Origin: JAUWTJ01 sp965603015
GTDB lineage: Bacteria > Pseudomonadota > Alphaproteobacteria > M2410
Direction of reading: 5' to 3'
NCBI GenBank assembly: GCA_965603015.1
Contig: CBFDBJ010000006.1
Span: forward strand, 1-64,000
Length of the DNA: 64,000 nt
A program made the position numbers and the translations under genes. Positions within the stretch are counted from its first letter, which is position 1; every line of letters begins with the position of its first letter. The notes under the pieces are model-generated. The model saw only the letters and a program-made list of their open reading frames with translations. It searched no databases and had not been told where the DNA came from. This document shows positions 33,227 to 42,151 of the stretch, one piece after another.

Positions 33227-34534
33227 TCAAAAGGTCTCTCGATTGCCATCGGGATAAAGCAGCTCGAGGACGCGGGAATTGTTTTTGTCCGTCATGAAAA
33301 TAAGCTGCGGTGCGTTGCGGCCCTCCGCCTGAAAAACACTCTCGCTCAGCGGCGCAAGCTTTGACTTCGCCCTGGCCGGGTCCTCGAACAGCAAACCATC
33401 TGTCGATAATGTGATCCTGGCGCTTCCATAGCGTCCGACGAAAGCTTTGAGATCGCCGTTGCTCAAATGGACGGGCTCATAGAGAGCCCTGGCACGATGT
33501 AGATGATAGGCGAGCTGGTTCTTGCGGCGACCCGACGCCTCGCGATGAAGCGATGTCAGTGCTTCAACGTGGGCCCGCTCCAGGGCGTCTTCTTCCGGCA
33601 CCTCGATATCCGGGCGAATGCCGACGCCCTCCCAGTTGGTTCCGGTTTCAGGATGGACCGGACGACCGACCGAAACGGCAAGGCGAAAGCCGGGCTCAAT
33701 ACTTTTGTGTTCAATGAAATGCGCTGCCCCGGCGGTCGTCTCGCCAATCGTCGTGCCGCCAATGGTCGCGCCGAAGTCCAGAAGATCAGCCGTATAGATG
33801 AAATCCTCCGCAGCCGACGCCGTGCGCGAACTTGTCAGGATGTAGAGCGGCTTGTCGCGACAATCCAGAGTGCCCGGGGCGCGCTCTGTGAACGACGGCT
33901 TGCGCTCCCCCGGGGTGTCTTCATAATACATCACGAGGGTCGGCTCGGCGAAAAAGCATGACTGCAAAAGCCGCACCGCATCCGAGGCGCCGCCGCGATT
34001 GTCGCGAAAGTCAAGGATCAGGGCATCGCTGGAGCGCAGCACAAGCAGCGCCGCGACCATACTTTCCCTGGCCGCCGGGCTGTCATGAAAACCATCAAGC
34101 TTGAGAAGGCCGATATTACCACTCAGAAACTGAACGGTGCGAACGCCTTGATCGACTGGTTCGCCGGACGCAGCACCAGCCGCGACGGGCACAGTCGGCG
34201 CCCATTTCAAAGACACATGTCGATCCCCGGAGATCTCAAACAGCAACGAGGAGGCCTCACGCGCAAAGATCATCGGCGATGTGTAGGCCACGCGCGCTCG
34301 CGATGCAGGTGATCGCAGCGCCGCTGCAATATCGCGGCCGCGTGCCGAATCCAGATAGTCCTGTTCGATAGCGCCTGCGACGTCAGATAAAATCTGTAGG
34401 CGATCTTTTCGTGACAGCTCAAGGGTGAGGCCCGGCGCGCCAGCCTCGCTTGCCCGGGCAGATTCAACAGACCAGGCGGCGATGAGCGAGACGCTCAATA
34501 CGGCTATTCGAAACAATTGTACCGGATGGATCAC
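33227..34534 (-). CDS. Exported S41-family serine protease
   Basis: A 435-residue protein with a signal sequence (VQLFRIAVLSVSLIAAW, cleavage near ARASEA), an N-terminal helical domain and the TSPc core: VQFLSGNIGLLKLDGF, LILDFRDNRGG, the nucleophile segment LTSSRTASAAEDF and GETTAGAAH. It resembles IRBP/tail-specific proteases without a PDZ domain. The frame is open to 34606, but the GTG at 34534 has GGGAGG eight bases upstream and starts right at the signal peptide, so I use it. Confidence 0.87.
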   Translation of the reverse strand: MIHPVQLFRIAVLSVSLIAAWSVESARASEAGAPGLTLELSRKDRLQILSDVAGAIEQDYLDSARGRDIAAALRSPASRARVAYTSPMIFAREASSLLFEISGDRHVSLKWAPTVPVAAGAASGEPVDQGVRTVQFLSGNIGLLKLDGFHDSPAARESMVAALLVLRSSDALILDFRDNRGGASDAVRLLQSCFFAEPTLVMYYEDTPGERKPSFTERAPGTLDCRDKPLYILTSSRTASAAEDFIYTADLLDFGATIGGTTIGETTAGAAHFIEHKSIEPGFRLAVSVGRPVHPETGTNWEGVGIRPDIEVPEEDALERAHVEALTSLHREASGRRKNQLAYHLHRARALYEPVHLSNGDLKAFVGRYGSARITLSTDGLLFEDPARAKSKLAPLSESVFQAEGRNAPQLIFMTDKNNSRVLELLYPDGNRETF

Positions 34535-34706
34535 TCCGAACGCCTCCCACTCAATTTTTCTGATGTTACCATGCCCGGGCCGCGCATCAAGGCATTGAAC
34601 CTGCAAGGGCAGGAAATTCTGCAGTAGCGCCCGTTTTCATTAACTTGATCCTCAAGGTGGCGTGAGATAAAAGGCCCTGTGGCCCTGAAACCTGCGGAGA
34701 TCTTGC

Positions 34707-35444
34707 ATGACCATCGACAATGACGACCAACTTGCGGCCTTGAAGGAAGTCGGCCGCATCGTGCGCGAGACCATCGATCTCATGCAGTTGGCGGTCAGAC
34801 CCGGCATCACGACCCGTGAGCTCGATGAGCTGGGTGCGAAAAATCTTGCCCGCGAAGGCGCGACCTCGGCGCCGCAACTGGCCTACAATTTCCCGTCGGC
34901 CACATGCATCTCGGTCAACGACGAAGTCGCCCACGGCATTGCCGGCGACCGTGTTCTCGAAAATGGCGACATCATCAATATCGACGTCTCGGCAGAAAAG
35001 AACGGATATTTCGGCGACTCAGGTCGCTCGATGCCAGTTGGCGCGGGGCACGATGATCTTGAAAAACTCTGTATGGATACAAAGACCGCGCTGCGCAAGG
35101 CGATCTATACCTGCACGGCGGGCCAGAGGATCAACGCCATTGGGCGGGCCGTTGAAAAGGAAGCCGCCCGCGGCGGTTACACGGTCATTCCCGATCTTTG
35201 CGGCCACGGCGTCGGCGCCTCGATCCATGAGGAGCCGCAGGTCTTCAACACTTACGTGAAGGAAGCGCGCGAAAAACTTGGCCGCGGTCTGGTCATGACC
35301 ATCGAACCTTTTTTCACCCACGGCATCGGCGAGATCTATGAAGCCGACGACGGCTGGACCCTCAAAACCACCGACGGCGCCATCGCCGCCCAGTTTGAGC
35401 ATTCCTTCGTCGTCACCAAAGGTCAGCCGATTATCCTGACTTGA
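34707..35444 (+). CDS. map: Methionine aminopeptidase, type I
   Basis: It removes the initiator methionine from nascent proteins. The 245-residue enzyme has the five metal ligands: the two Asp in NIDVSAEKNGYFGDSGRS, His in CGHGVGASIHEEP, Glu in MTIEPFF and Glu in QFEHSFVVT. It lacks the N-terminal zinc-finger extension of some homologues. It is transcribed away from the S41 protease gene; a weak promoter-like TTGATC and AT-rich -10 lie about 40-60 bases upstream. Confidence 0.96.
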   Translation: MTIDNDDQLAALKEVGRIVRETIDLMQLAVRPGITTRELDELGAKNLAREGATSAPQLAYNFPSATCISVNDEVAHGIAGDRVLENGDIINIDVSAEKNGYFGDSGRSMPVGAGHDDLEKLCMDTKTALRKAIYTCTAGQRINAIGRAVEKEAARGGYTVIPDLCGHGVGASIHEEPQVFNTYVKEAREKLGRGLVMTIEPFFTHGIGEIYEADDGWTLKTTDGAIAAQFEHSFVVTKGQPIILT

Positions 35445-35457
35445 TTGTCTCATTTCA

Positions 35458-35599
35458 GTGTCGTCCTCGAGCCGCCGACAGGCGGAATCGGGGACCTTCT
35501 CTCGGCATGAACACACTTCCAGAAGATCCCCCCTCTCAGGTGTGCTCTGCACGCCTTGCCGGGCAAAAGGACCGCGCTTTGCGCGCCGAGGATGACATC
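35458..35599. repeat. Palindromic intergenic repeat, diverged copy R4
   Basis: The left end GTCGTCCTCGAGC with a CCGCC-GACA-GGCGG hairpin and GGGGACC, and the right end CGAGGATGACATC, match the ends of R2. About 90 unrelated bases separate them. It fills the space between map and the hydrolase gene. Confidence 0.55.
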
Positions 35600-35668
35600 G
35601 ATGGGGTGGGCTTGACCCGCACCGTCCCGCCTCATACGCTTCCCCCAAAGCAAAACAGGAGGAAACCA

Positions 35669-36409
35669 ATGCCGTTTGCCACGCACGAAGGTGACAAGAT
35701 CCACTATCAGGTCTATGGCGACGGCCCGCCGCTGATCATTCACCACGGGCTCTTCTCCTCGGCGGCATCGCTCGCCTACCCGCAATTTGTCGAGGCCGTT
35801 TCAGACGCTTTCCAGATGATCTTCATTGACTCGCTTGGCCACGGTGAAAGCGACATGCAGGACGACCCGAGCCATTACACGGCCGAGCACAGGGCAGGGG
35901 ATATCGTCGCCGTGCTTGATGATCTGGGCATCGATCAGGCCAGTTATTTCGGCTATTCCATGGGCGGCTGGCTTGGCACGGCCATGGCTCGATACGCGCC
36001 GGAGCGTCTCGCCGCGCTGTGCATCGCCGGCTGGCCTGTCGAGCGCCCGTCCCACCCGGAACTGGCAGGCATGGACCCGGATGAAGTCTGGGCCACCGTT
36101 AAACGCGGGCTCTTCTTCACCAACCAGAAGGAATTTTCCCAGCTCAATGAGCGCACCGAACAATCGGTGCGCAATTGCCTCGAAGCCATCGCCGACAACG
36201 ATGGTGCGCTGGAAGCCGTCACCGCGCTTCACTGTCCGGTGATGATGGTCTGCGGCGAAGACGACACGATGTTTGAGGCGGCACAGGCCTCCGCCGAAAA
36301 ACTTAAAGTCCCGTTCCTGCCCGTTCCCGGCGACCACGGACAGGCCATCAATCAAAACCTCGGCTTCTACTTCCCGCAAGTCGCGGATTTCTTTTTGGGG
36401 GAAGGGTGA
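35669..36409 (+). CDS. Alpha/beta hydrolase
   Basis: A 246-residue alpha/beta-hydrolase with oxyanion HHGLFSS, a DSLGHGESD loop, the nucleophile elbow GYSMGG, the acid in CGEDDTMF and the catalytic His in PGDHGQAIN. The substrate is not evident. The frame extends to 35441 through repeat R4, but the ATG at 35669 has a strong AGGAGG site and begins where homologous sequence starts (MPFATHEGDKIHYQVYG). Confidence 0.9.
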   Translation: MPFATHEGDKIHYQVYGDGPPLIIHHGLFSSAASLAYPQFVEAVSDAFQMIFIDSLGHGESDMQDDPSHYTAEHRAGDIVAVLDDLGIDQASYFGYSMGGWLGTAMARYAPERLAALCIAGWPVERPSHPELAGMDPDEVWATVKRGLFFTNQKEFSQLNERTEQSVRNCLEAIADNDGALEAVTALHCPVMMVCGEDDTMFEAAQASAEKLKVPFLPVPGDHGQAINQNLGFYFPQVADFFLGEG

Positions 36410-36440
36410 GAATGAGTGCAGATACGGACATGTTGACCGG

Positions 36441-37484
36441 TCATCTATTCCAAAACGAAAATGACAAGGCAAAATGTCTTCCGAAAAGCCAAATGACATA
36501 GAGGACAAGTCCGACATTCAACGTAGCCGCGACTAATGTCGGCCACTGGCTATGGTCAATCAACAAGTAAACGACTGCGAATGAAAAACCACCGAAGAAC
36601 TGCCATCCATACGTTACTCTTGAGAGAGCGGCGGATATACTAAACCCGGGTCCAGGGTCCCAAAACGGGAGCCGGTTCAATAATGTCGGTAACAAGATGT
36701 TCCAAAGAAATAGAGGTGCCAATCGCATCTCTATTGGTGAACTTGATTGGAACCCAAAATGAATATTGAGAGATAAATGCGCTGATATGAGCGCAATGGT
36801 CAAGAGTGCTACTGCAGGTGATACCAGAGCGAGTGTTATCGCGCGCAATATGCGTCGAACAATGCCGCGACTATGATTACCTAAAGCTAAACCGAGTAGG
36901 ATGCCGCCAAGTCCGCTAGCAACGACTATCAGGATAGTTCGGGCGATGAGTTCATCAGTCATAATTTCAGATGGCTCTATGACTGCCCCAACAACGACCG
37001 CATGGATAACCAGTGCTGAAAAGTAGAACACAGCAATGGTGAGTGGAATGAGGATGAGTGACGCCAATAAGCGCGAGACGTCAACCCAGCCATTGTTGGC
37101 TGTCTGCTCACCGTAGTGATCTTCTTCCGCCGACCTTCCATGGAGTATAATAAAAAAACCCAGGACGATCGTAGTTAGGAGGAAAGTCGGAATGGCCTGG
37201 TCTCCCCCATGAAAGATGATACCTTCCACGAACGCGCCATAAAATGAATAGAGAAAAAGGTGAGCAAAGACGTACGACGTGTAAGGAGAGCTAAAATAGA
37301 CGGGCGGAAATGGTTCGTACTCATCCTTCAGTCGGATAAGTAAATACCAGGTCCCGGTCTCGAGGATGAGAGGAGGGATCATTAGTACCCAGAGGCCCAA
37401 ATGTTTGGCCGCGAGATAAATCGACAATGCCGCACTTATTGCCAAGACATTCCAACCCACTGCTAATTTTGTATGGTAGCTCAT
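36441..37484 (-). CDS. Multi-pass membrane protein, unknown, low GC
   Basis: I do not recognise the family. The 347-residue protein has about eight or nine hydrophobic helices, with charged loops such as HGRSAEEDHYGEQTANNG near residue 115. Base composition differs from its neighbours: the 60 bases from 36781 are 30/60 GC against 46/60 from 36001 in the hydrolase gene. Codon choice is also unlike flanking genes. This suggests recent transfer. No transposase or attachment repeat flanks it directly, but the region is rich in palindromic repeats and the next gene has lost a normal start. Confidence 0.65.
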   Translation of the reverse strand: MSYHTKLAVGWNVLAISAALSIYLAAKHLGLWVLMIPPLILETGTWYLLIRLKDEYEPFPPVYFSSPYTSYVFAHLFLYSFYGAFVEGIIFHGGDQAIPTFLLTTIVLGFFIILHGRSAEEDHYGEQTANNGWVDVSRLLASLILIPLTIAVFYFSALVIHAVVVGAVIEPSEIMTDELIARTILIVVASGLGGILLGLALGNHSRGIVRRILRAITLALVSPAVALLTIALISAHLSLNIHFGFQSSSPIEMRLAPLFLWNILLPTLLNRLPFWDPGPGFSISAALSRVTYGWQFFGGFSFAVVYLLIDHSQWPTLVAATLNVGLVLYVIWLFGRHFALSFSFWNR

Positions 37485-37556
37485 TGGAAATCCGCGAGTG
37501 CCTTTATCTTGTAAGTTACTGTAGGTTACATCATTTCAACCCTCGGGAGAAATAAA

Positions 37557-38168
37557 ATCGTTTGTACAGTCCCCATCCTCGCCCTCGACGTTGACGGCGT
37601 CATCATCGATGGTTTTCCGCGCAATCGTTGGGATCAGACCCTTGAGGCTGATCTCGGGATTAGTCCGGTGCGATTGACGCAAGAGTTTTTCAAGCCACAC
37701 TGGGATGAGATCATGCGCGGGGCAAAGCCGGTAGAGCCGCCGCTGACGGCGTTTCTGCAAGAGTGCGGCAGCGCGGTCACCACGGCGCAGTTCATCGCCT
37801 ATTGGCATGGCAACGATGCCAATGTTCAGCATCATGTGATTGAGGCCGCCCTGTCCTGGCAGTCCCGCACCGGCGGCCGCCTTGCCCTGGCGACCAATCA
37901 GGACCATACACGGGCAAAATACCTGAGAGAGGATCTGGGGTTTGGCAAACATTTTGAGACGATGATTGTGTCATGTCAGATTGGCGCCGCAAAGCCGGAG
38001 CCGGAGTATTTTCAGAAGGCGGATGACCTTTTAAAACGGGTGCCGGGCGGGCAGGTGATCTTTCTCGATGATATGGAGGTCAATATAATCGCCGCAAAGG
38101 CCCATGGCTGGACCGCGCATCACGTCGAGAGTATTGCTCACGGCGTGGAGATACTGCGGGGGCTTTAA
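37557..38168 (+). CDS. HAD-superfamily hydrolase with non-standard start
   Basis: The HAD motifs are intact: motif I ILALDVDGVIIDG, motif II LALATNQD, motif III lysine in GAAKPEPEYF and motif IV VIFLDDMEVN. Motif I lies upstream of the first GTG at 37668, and the frame between the stop at 37512 and motif I has no ATG, GTG, TTG or CTG. The best candidate is an ATC at 37557 with GGGAGA nine bases before it (used here), or an ATT at 37533. If neither works, the gene is a start-less pseudogene. A short product from 37668 would lack the nucleophile. Confidence 0.7.
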   Translation: MVCTVPILALDVDGVIIDGFPRNRWDQTLEADLGISPVRLTQEFFKPHWDEIMRGAKPVEPPLTAFLQECGSAVTTAQFIAYWHGNDANVQHHVIEAALSWQSRTGGRLALATNQDHTRAKYLREDLGFGKHFETMIVSCQIGAAKPEPEYFQKADDLLKRVPGGQVIFLDDMEVNIIAAKAHGWTAHHVESIAHGVEILRGL

Positions 38169-38181
38169 TCCTCCCCTCATA

Positions 38182-38267
38182 GTCATCCCGTGGCTTGACC
38201 ACGGGATCCAGGGTTTCAGATGTTGAGGGTTCCGCACTGGATACCGGTGTCGAGCACCGGTATGACG
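38182..38267. repeat. Palindromic intergenic repeat, copy R5
   Basis: Two perfect hairpins, ATCCCGTGG-CTTGA-CCACGGGAT (38185-38207) and ATACCGGTG-TCGAG-CACCGGTAT (38241-38263), sit between AGTCAT and ATGACG ends. It lies between the convergent HAD and moaB genes, where it could also end transcription. Confidence 0.7.
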
Positions 38268-38289
38268 AATATTCTATTTGTTTCGTCCG

Positions 38290-38835
38290 TTACAGCTCTT
38301 CATGTTCCCTGAGCCGCGGCATCATCTCGACAAAATTGCACGGCTTGAGACGATAATCGAGTTGCCATTTCAGGATCCCGTCCCAGCCGTCCTTGACGGC
38401 GCCGGTTGAGCCCGGCAGGCAGAACAAATAGGTGCCTTTGGCAACGCCGGCGCAGGCGCGTGACAACATGGTCGAGGTGCCGATCTTGTCGAAAGAGATC
38501 TGGTGAAACACGTGGGAAAATCCGTCGATTTCCTTTTCGAACAGCGGCCGGAAGGCTTCCACCGTCACATCGCGGCCGGTCAGGCCGGTGCCGCCGGTGG
38601 AAATCACCACGTCTATTTCCGGATCATCAATCCAGCCTTTTACCAGACTCTGTATCTTGCCGACATCGTCGCGGATGATCTGCCGGTCCGCCAACTTGTG
38701 GTCAGCTTCTTCCAGGCGGTCCGTCAGGGTGTCGCCGGATTTATCCTCTGCCAGCGTTCTTGTGTCTGACACGGTAAGGACAGCAATATTGAGTGGCTTG
38801 AATTCGCGTGAGGTGTTCAGGCGGTCAGCAAACAT
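38290..38835 (-). CDS. moaB: Molybdenum cofactor biosynthesis protein B
   Basis: A MoaB/MogA-fold protein that adenylylates molybdopterin. The 181-residue sequence has NIAVLTVSDTRT, VVISTGGTGLTGRDVT and LFCLPGSTGAVKDGWD, the nucleotide- and pterin-binding loops. It is complete and of normal length. No other moa/moe genes are in the window, and it is transcribed away from the transglycosylase gene's end, 63 bases distant. Confidence 0.94.
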   Translation of the reverse strand: MFADRLNTSREFKPLNIAVLTVSDTRTLAEDKSGDTLTDRLEEADHKLADRQIIRDDVGKIQSLVKGWIDDPEIDVVISTGGTGLTGRDVTVEAFRPLFEKEIDGFSHVFHQISFDKIGTSTMLSRACAGVAKGTYLFCLPGSTGAVKDGWDGILKWQLDYRLKPCNFVEMMPRLREHEEL

Positions 38836-38898
38836 AGGTAGCTCTCCCTTGAGTGTTTGGGCCCTTTATAGGGCGGCCCGGGAGATTTGCAAATGCGA

Positions 38899-40830
38899 CT
38901 ATTTGGCGACCGGGCCGTCGGCTGATATCTGAAGGAACGCGGCCTTGCCAGATGGTCTGGCTTGTACAAGGGTTTCAAGACCCTGCGGCTGGCCTTCGAC
39001 CTCAATCGGGATATAACCAGGCCAGGCCCCGGACGCCAGCAGATCAAGTGACGGCGTCTGCTGGCCAAGGGTCAGGCGGTACATCCAGAAATTTCTTGAA
39101 ACGGCTTCCAGAAAACCTCGGGTCTCCCGCGACGGGATACTTTCTATGAACAGAAGCGGGTCGTCATTATATTTGGTATTCTTCTTCCACTTGCGTAAAT
39201 TGCCCGGGCCGCCGTTATAGGCGATCAGGAGGTCAAACAGATTGTCCGTAAGATTATAGCTCGTCATCAGCTCCTGGATATATTTCTGACCCAGTTTCAT
39301 ATTGTAGGACGGCTCATAAAGTCGATCCTCGCTGTCGTATCTCAGACGACGATCATTTGCGACGTGTACGGCGGTGCGCGGCATCAATTGCATCAGGCCT
39401 TTGGCGCCGACGCTGCTGGTCGCGCGGCTGTCAAACTTGCTCTCCTGACGTATGAAGGCAAACAGCAGCGCCCGGTCGAGTGTGAAGCCATCATCGGGTG
39501 TGAAATCCGGCACCGGAAAACGCCCGGCGTGGATTGCCGGAACGTCTGAATAGTTGGCGATTTCAAGTTGCGCGGCGGGCAGTTTCCAGTGTTGCGCCAG
39601 CATCAAGAGCGGGCCGTCGTCGGCCGGTTTGGATTTTCCGTGCACCCGCCGCATTTCAGCTTCTGCGCGAGCGGTCTCGCCCACTTGCGCAAGCGCAACA
39701 GCGCGCGCCACGCCGGGGCGGTTCAGGGCTGCGATAATATCCTCGTCGGATATTTCAAGCCTGTCTTCACCCAGGCGCGGATCAATGCCGAGCTGGCGCG
39801 CGGCGAGAATACCGTAAAAACTGGTGCTGTTGGCCGCCGCCAGCTCCAGCATGGCGGTCGCACGCCCGGGCTCGCGAATGGCGAGGTTTGCCCGGGCCGC
39901 CCAATAGGCACCCGCAGACCGGGTCGACGGCGACACGTAGTCAGCGTCTGCCAGTTTGGTGAAATACACCGCGGCCTTTTCTGTCTCACTCAGCCGCCAG
40001 GACGCAAGTCCTGCGGTCCAGTAAGACAAAGGGACTTTCCGGCCACTGCTTTTGGCGACGGCATCGGCAAGGCGCAGTGCCTTGTCATCAACATTTTCAA
40101 GATAATAGGAGTTCGCGATCCACTGACGGATCTGATCGTACTCATGGGTGGTGAGGCTGCGCTGGGTCTTGCGCGCATTCACATAATTGAGCGCCTGCGT
40201 CGGCCGCTCGCGCCTCAAAAGAGAGCGCACATGGATTTTGATCTTTGTGACCTGGCGTCTTTTCGAAGCGCTCTGGCGCCGGGGCGGATTGGCCTTGATC
40301 CCTGGATTGTTCGGCATGGAGCGCCACTGGCGCAGCTCGTGGCGTTTGGGATTTGCAGCGCCGGAAGGATGGCGGCGCTTGGCCAGATGATAGATACGGC
40401 TGGCGCCGGGATGATCATTGTAGAGGGTGAGCCAGTCGGAAAGCTCCCAATAGCGGGAGCGGTAGGCCGTCGGGTGGAGATAGCGCTGAAACAGAACATG
40501 GCCCATCAGGATGTCGTTTCCGAGGTCCGCGATCACCAGGTTGGCAGCTTTCATATCGCCGCGGCCTTGCAAATCAAAGATGCGGGCATAGCGCTGCGTA
40601 TCCGCCTCGCTGAGGATGGCCCAGGGACCGGCGGGCTCGAGAATTTCCAGTGGTGGCACATCGGGTTTCGCCCGCGGCAACTCTGCCGCCACAGCAGGCA
40701 TGAGGTTGGCCAGAAGACTGCCCATGGCGATGAGACCTGCGAGCCCGGCAACTTTAAAACGGGGGAGAAGACCTGAATAACGCAAACAACTGTTTCCTTG
40801 CACGCAGGCGAACTCCTGCCGTTTTGACAC
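38899..40830 (-). CDS. Soluble lytic murein transglycosylase (Slt family)
   Basis: A 643-residue periplasmic enzyme that cleaves peptidoglycan to 1,6-anhydromuropeptides. It has a signal sequence (hydrophobic stretch about residues 28-46, ending PAVAAEL), a long alpha-superhelical region and a C-terminal SLT domain with the catalytic Glu in RQESKFDSRATSSVGAKGLM and the YNGGPGNLRKW motif. The start at 40830 is a GTG without a clear ribosome site; a TTG at 40785 preceded by AAGGAAA would leave a more normal signal peptide. Confidence 0.92.
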   Translation of the reverse strand: MSKRQEFACVQGNSCLRYSGLLPRFKVAGLAGLIAMGSLLANLMPAVAAELPRAKPDVPPLEILEPAGPWAILSEADTQRYARIFDLQGRGDMKAANLVIADLGNDILMGHVLFQRYLHPTAYRSRYWELSDWLTLYNDHPGASRIYHLAKRRHPSGAANPKRHELRQWRSMPNNPGIKANPPRRQSASKRRQVTKIKIHVRSLLRRERPTQALNYVNARKTQRSLTTHEYDQIRQWIANSYYLENVDDKALRLADAVAKSSGRKVPLSYWTAGLASWRLSETEKAAVYFTKLADADYVSPSTRSAGAYWAARANLAIREPGRATAMLELAAANSTSFYGILAARQLGIDPRLGEDRLEISDEDIIAALNRPGVARAVALAQVGETARAEAEMRRVHGKSKPADDGPLLMLAQHWKLPAAQLEIANYSDVPAIHAGRFPVPDFTPDDGFTLDRALLFAFIRQESKFDSRATSSVGAKGLMQLMPRTAVHVANDRRLRYDSEDRLYEPSYNMKLGQKYIQELMTSYNLTDNLFDLLIAYNGGPGNLRKWKKNTKYNDDPLLFIESIPSRETRGFLEAVSRNFWMYRLTLGQQTPSLDLLASGAWPGYIPIEVEGQPQGLETLVQARPSGKAAFLQISADGPVAK

Positions 40831-40988
40831 CGTTTAACCGCATCGGTTCTAACAAACTCTATTCTGGCCTTGTCTGCCTAATACCAGCTTAATTTTTATA
40901 GGACCCGCAGAAATCAGGGCTTTCACAAGTGGTCCGGGCGTGACGGGAAAAGCTCTGGATCAATTGCCCGAACCCTCGCCCTGGAGCC

Positions 40989-41846
40989 TCACAGTGCCTC
41001 GATTCTCGCCCTGAGGGATTGGAGATCGGCCCAGGCATAGCGCTTCTGGGCAGGTTGGCGCAGGAGATACGCCGGATGGAACATCGGCAGGACCGGAATT
41101 GTGCGCTCGCCGATCGAGATATCTGCCCAGCGGCCCCGGGTCTTCATGATGCCGGTTGATGTGCCCAGCAATTGCTTCGAGGATACGCCGCCGAGGGCGA
41201 CAATGATCTGCGGTTTCTGAAGTTCGATGTGCCTGAGCAGGAAGGGAAGGCAGAGCGCGATCTCCTCGGTCGAGGGATCGCGGTTGCCAGGTGGTCGCCA
41301 CGGCAGAATATTGGCGATATAGATCGACTTCGCCGGATCCTCGTCGGTTCGTTTGAGATCAATGGCTGCAAACATCCGGTCGAGGAGTTGCCCCGCGGGG
41401 CCGACAAAGGGCCGCCCCTGGCGATCCTCGTCCTTGCCCGGGGCCTCGCCCACCAGCATGATCCGCGCCTTCGGGTTGCCATCACAAAACACGGTCGAAT
41501 GAGCCGTGGATTTGAGCCCGCACCCCTCAAAGCTCTCAATCGCGGCCCGCAGCTCTTCAAGCGTGGTCGCAGCGCCCGCCAGTTCACGGGCTGTCGCGAG
41601 AGCATCAATGGTGTGATCAGGCAGAGCTGCCGGTTGCGCCGATGCGAGCGGCGGCGTTGGCCTGGCCCCGGATGCTGCCGGGACCACTGGTGCAACGCTG
41701 GCTGCATGGGCAGATTGAGACGGCAGCTCAAACCGGTTGACCGGCACCTCGCCCACAGCCTCATCAGCGCCCGACGAGACATACCAAGCCAGCAGTGCGG
41801 CAGCCTCTTGCCCCGAAAGGTCTCTTCTGTCCGGATTGGAGTTCAT
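40989..41846 (-). CDS. Uracil-DNA glycosylase, family 4
   Basis: It removes uracil from DNA. Motifs of family 4 are LVGEAPGKDEDRQGRPFVG, NILPWRPPGNRDP, PQIIVALGG and the C-terminal MFHPAYLLRQP. The N-terminal 90 residues are Ala/Pro-rich and variable, as in other alphaproteobacterial members. The cluster-cysteine region is reduced: GCGLKSTAHSTVFCDG has two Cys, and I cannot see all four ligands of the classical [4Fe-4S] form. The start at 41846 (ATG) is chosen over a GTG at 41879. Confidence 0.88.
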   Translation of the reverse strand: MNSNPDRRDLSGQEAAALLAWYVSSGADEAVGEVPVNRFELPSQSAHAASVAPVVPAASGARPTPPLASAQPAALPDHTIDALATARELAGAATTLEELRAAIESFEGCGLKSTAHSTVFCDGNPKARIMLVGEAPGKDEDRQGRPFVGPAGQLLDRMFAAIDLKRTDEDPAKSIYIANILPWRPPGNRDPSTEEIALCLPFLLRHIELQKPQIIVALGGVSSKQLLGTSTGIMKTRGRWADISIGERTIPVLPMFHPAYLLRQPAQKRYAWADLQSLRARIEAL

Positions 41847-42151
41847 GCTCTCGGGATCGTCCCTTGCCGAATAATTCACTGCAGGACCCTAGACCAATCG
41901 AGTGCCAATGAGAACCATTCGGGTATTGCAACGGTTTCAGGCAGGCATGAGGCGTAATCGGGTGGATTCAGGCGCGTAATTGCACCGATTATCACGCGAA
42001 TCATTGACCCTCGCCCTGTGAGGCTTCATAAATCGTGTCGATGCCATCCGTGTTACAGGTCTGAATTCAGTCAGCCCGTCAAGAAAACCAAAATAAAAAC
42101 CACGCCGCTGCCGCACAAACTAAAGCGTGTTGGCAGGGCGAAGGAGGTAAA
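41847..42151. other. Divergent spacer between the UDG and ETF-QO genes
   Basis: The 305 bases contain the ETF-QO promoter described separately and a GAATC site just upstream of it (41998-42002). No small gene, RNA or strong palindrome was seen. Confidence 0.4.
42004..42032 (+). promoter_or_regulatory. Predicted promoter of the ETF-QO gene
   Basis: TTGACC (42004-42009) and CATAAA (42027-42032) are 17 bases apart. The leader to the ATG at 42152 would be about 110 bases and ends with a strong AAGGAGG ribosome site. Confidence 0.5.

Noticed and set aside
30887..38289. CRISPR array or IS element in the repeat-rich segment
   Set aside because: Repeat copies are irregularly spaced by whole genes, lie between genes, and no transposase or cas gene is present.
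39568..40776. 402-residue frame opposite the lytic transglycosylase gene
   Set aside because: The SLT active site and helical repeats on the minus strand establish the real gene.
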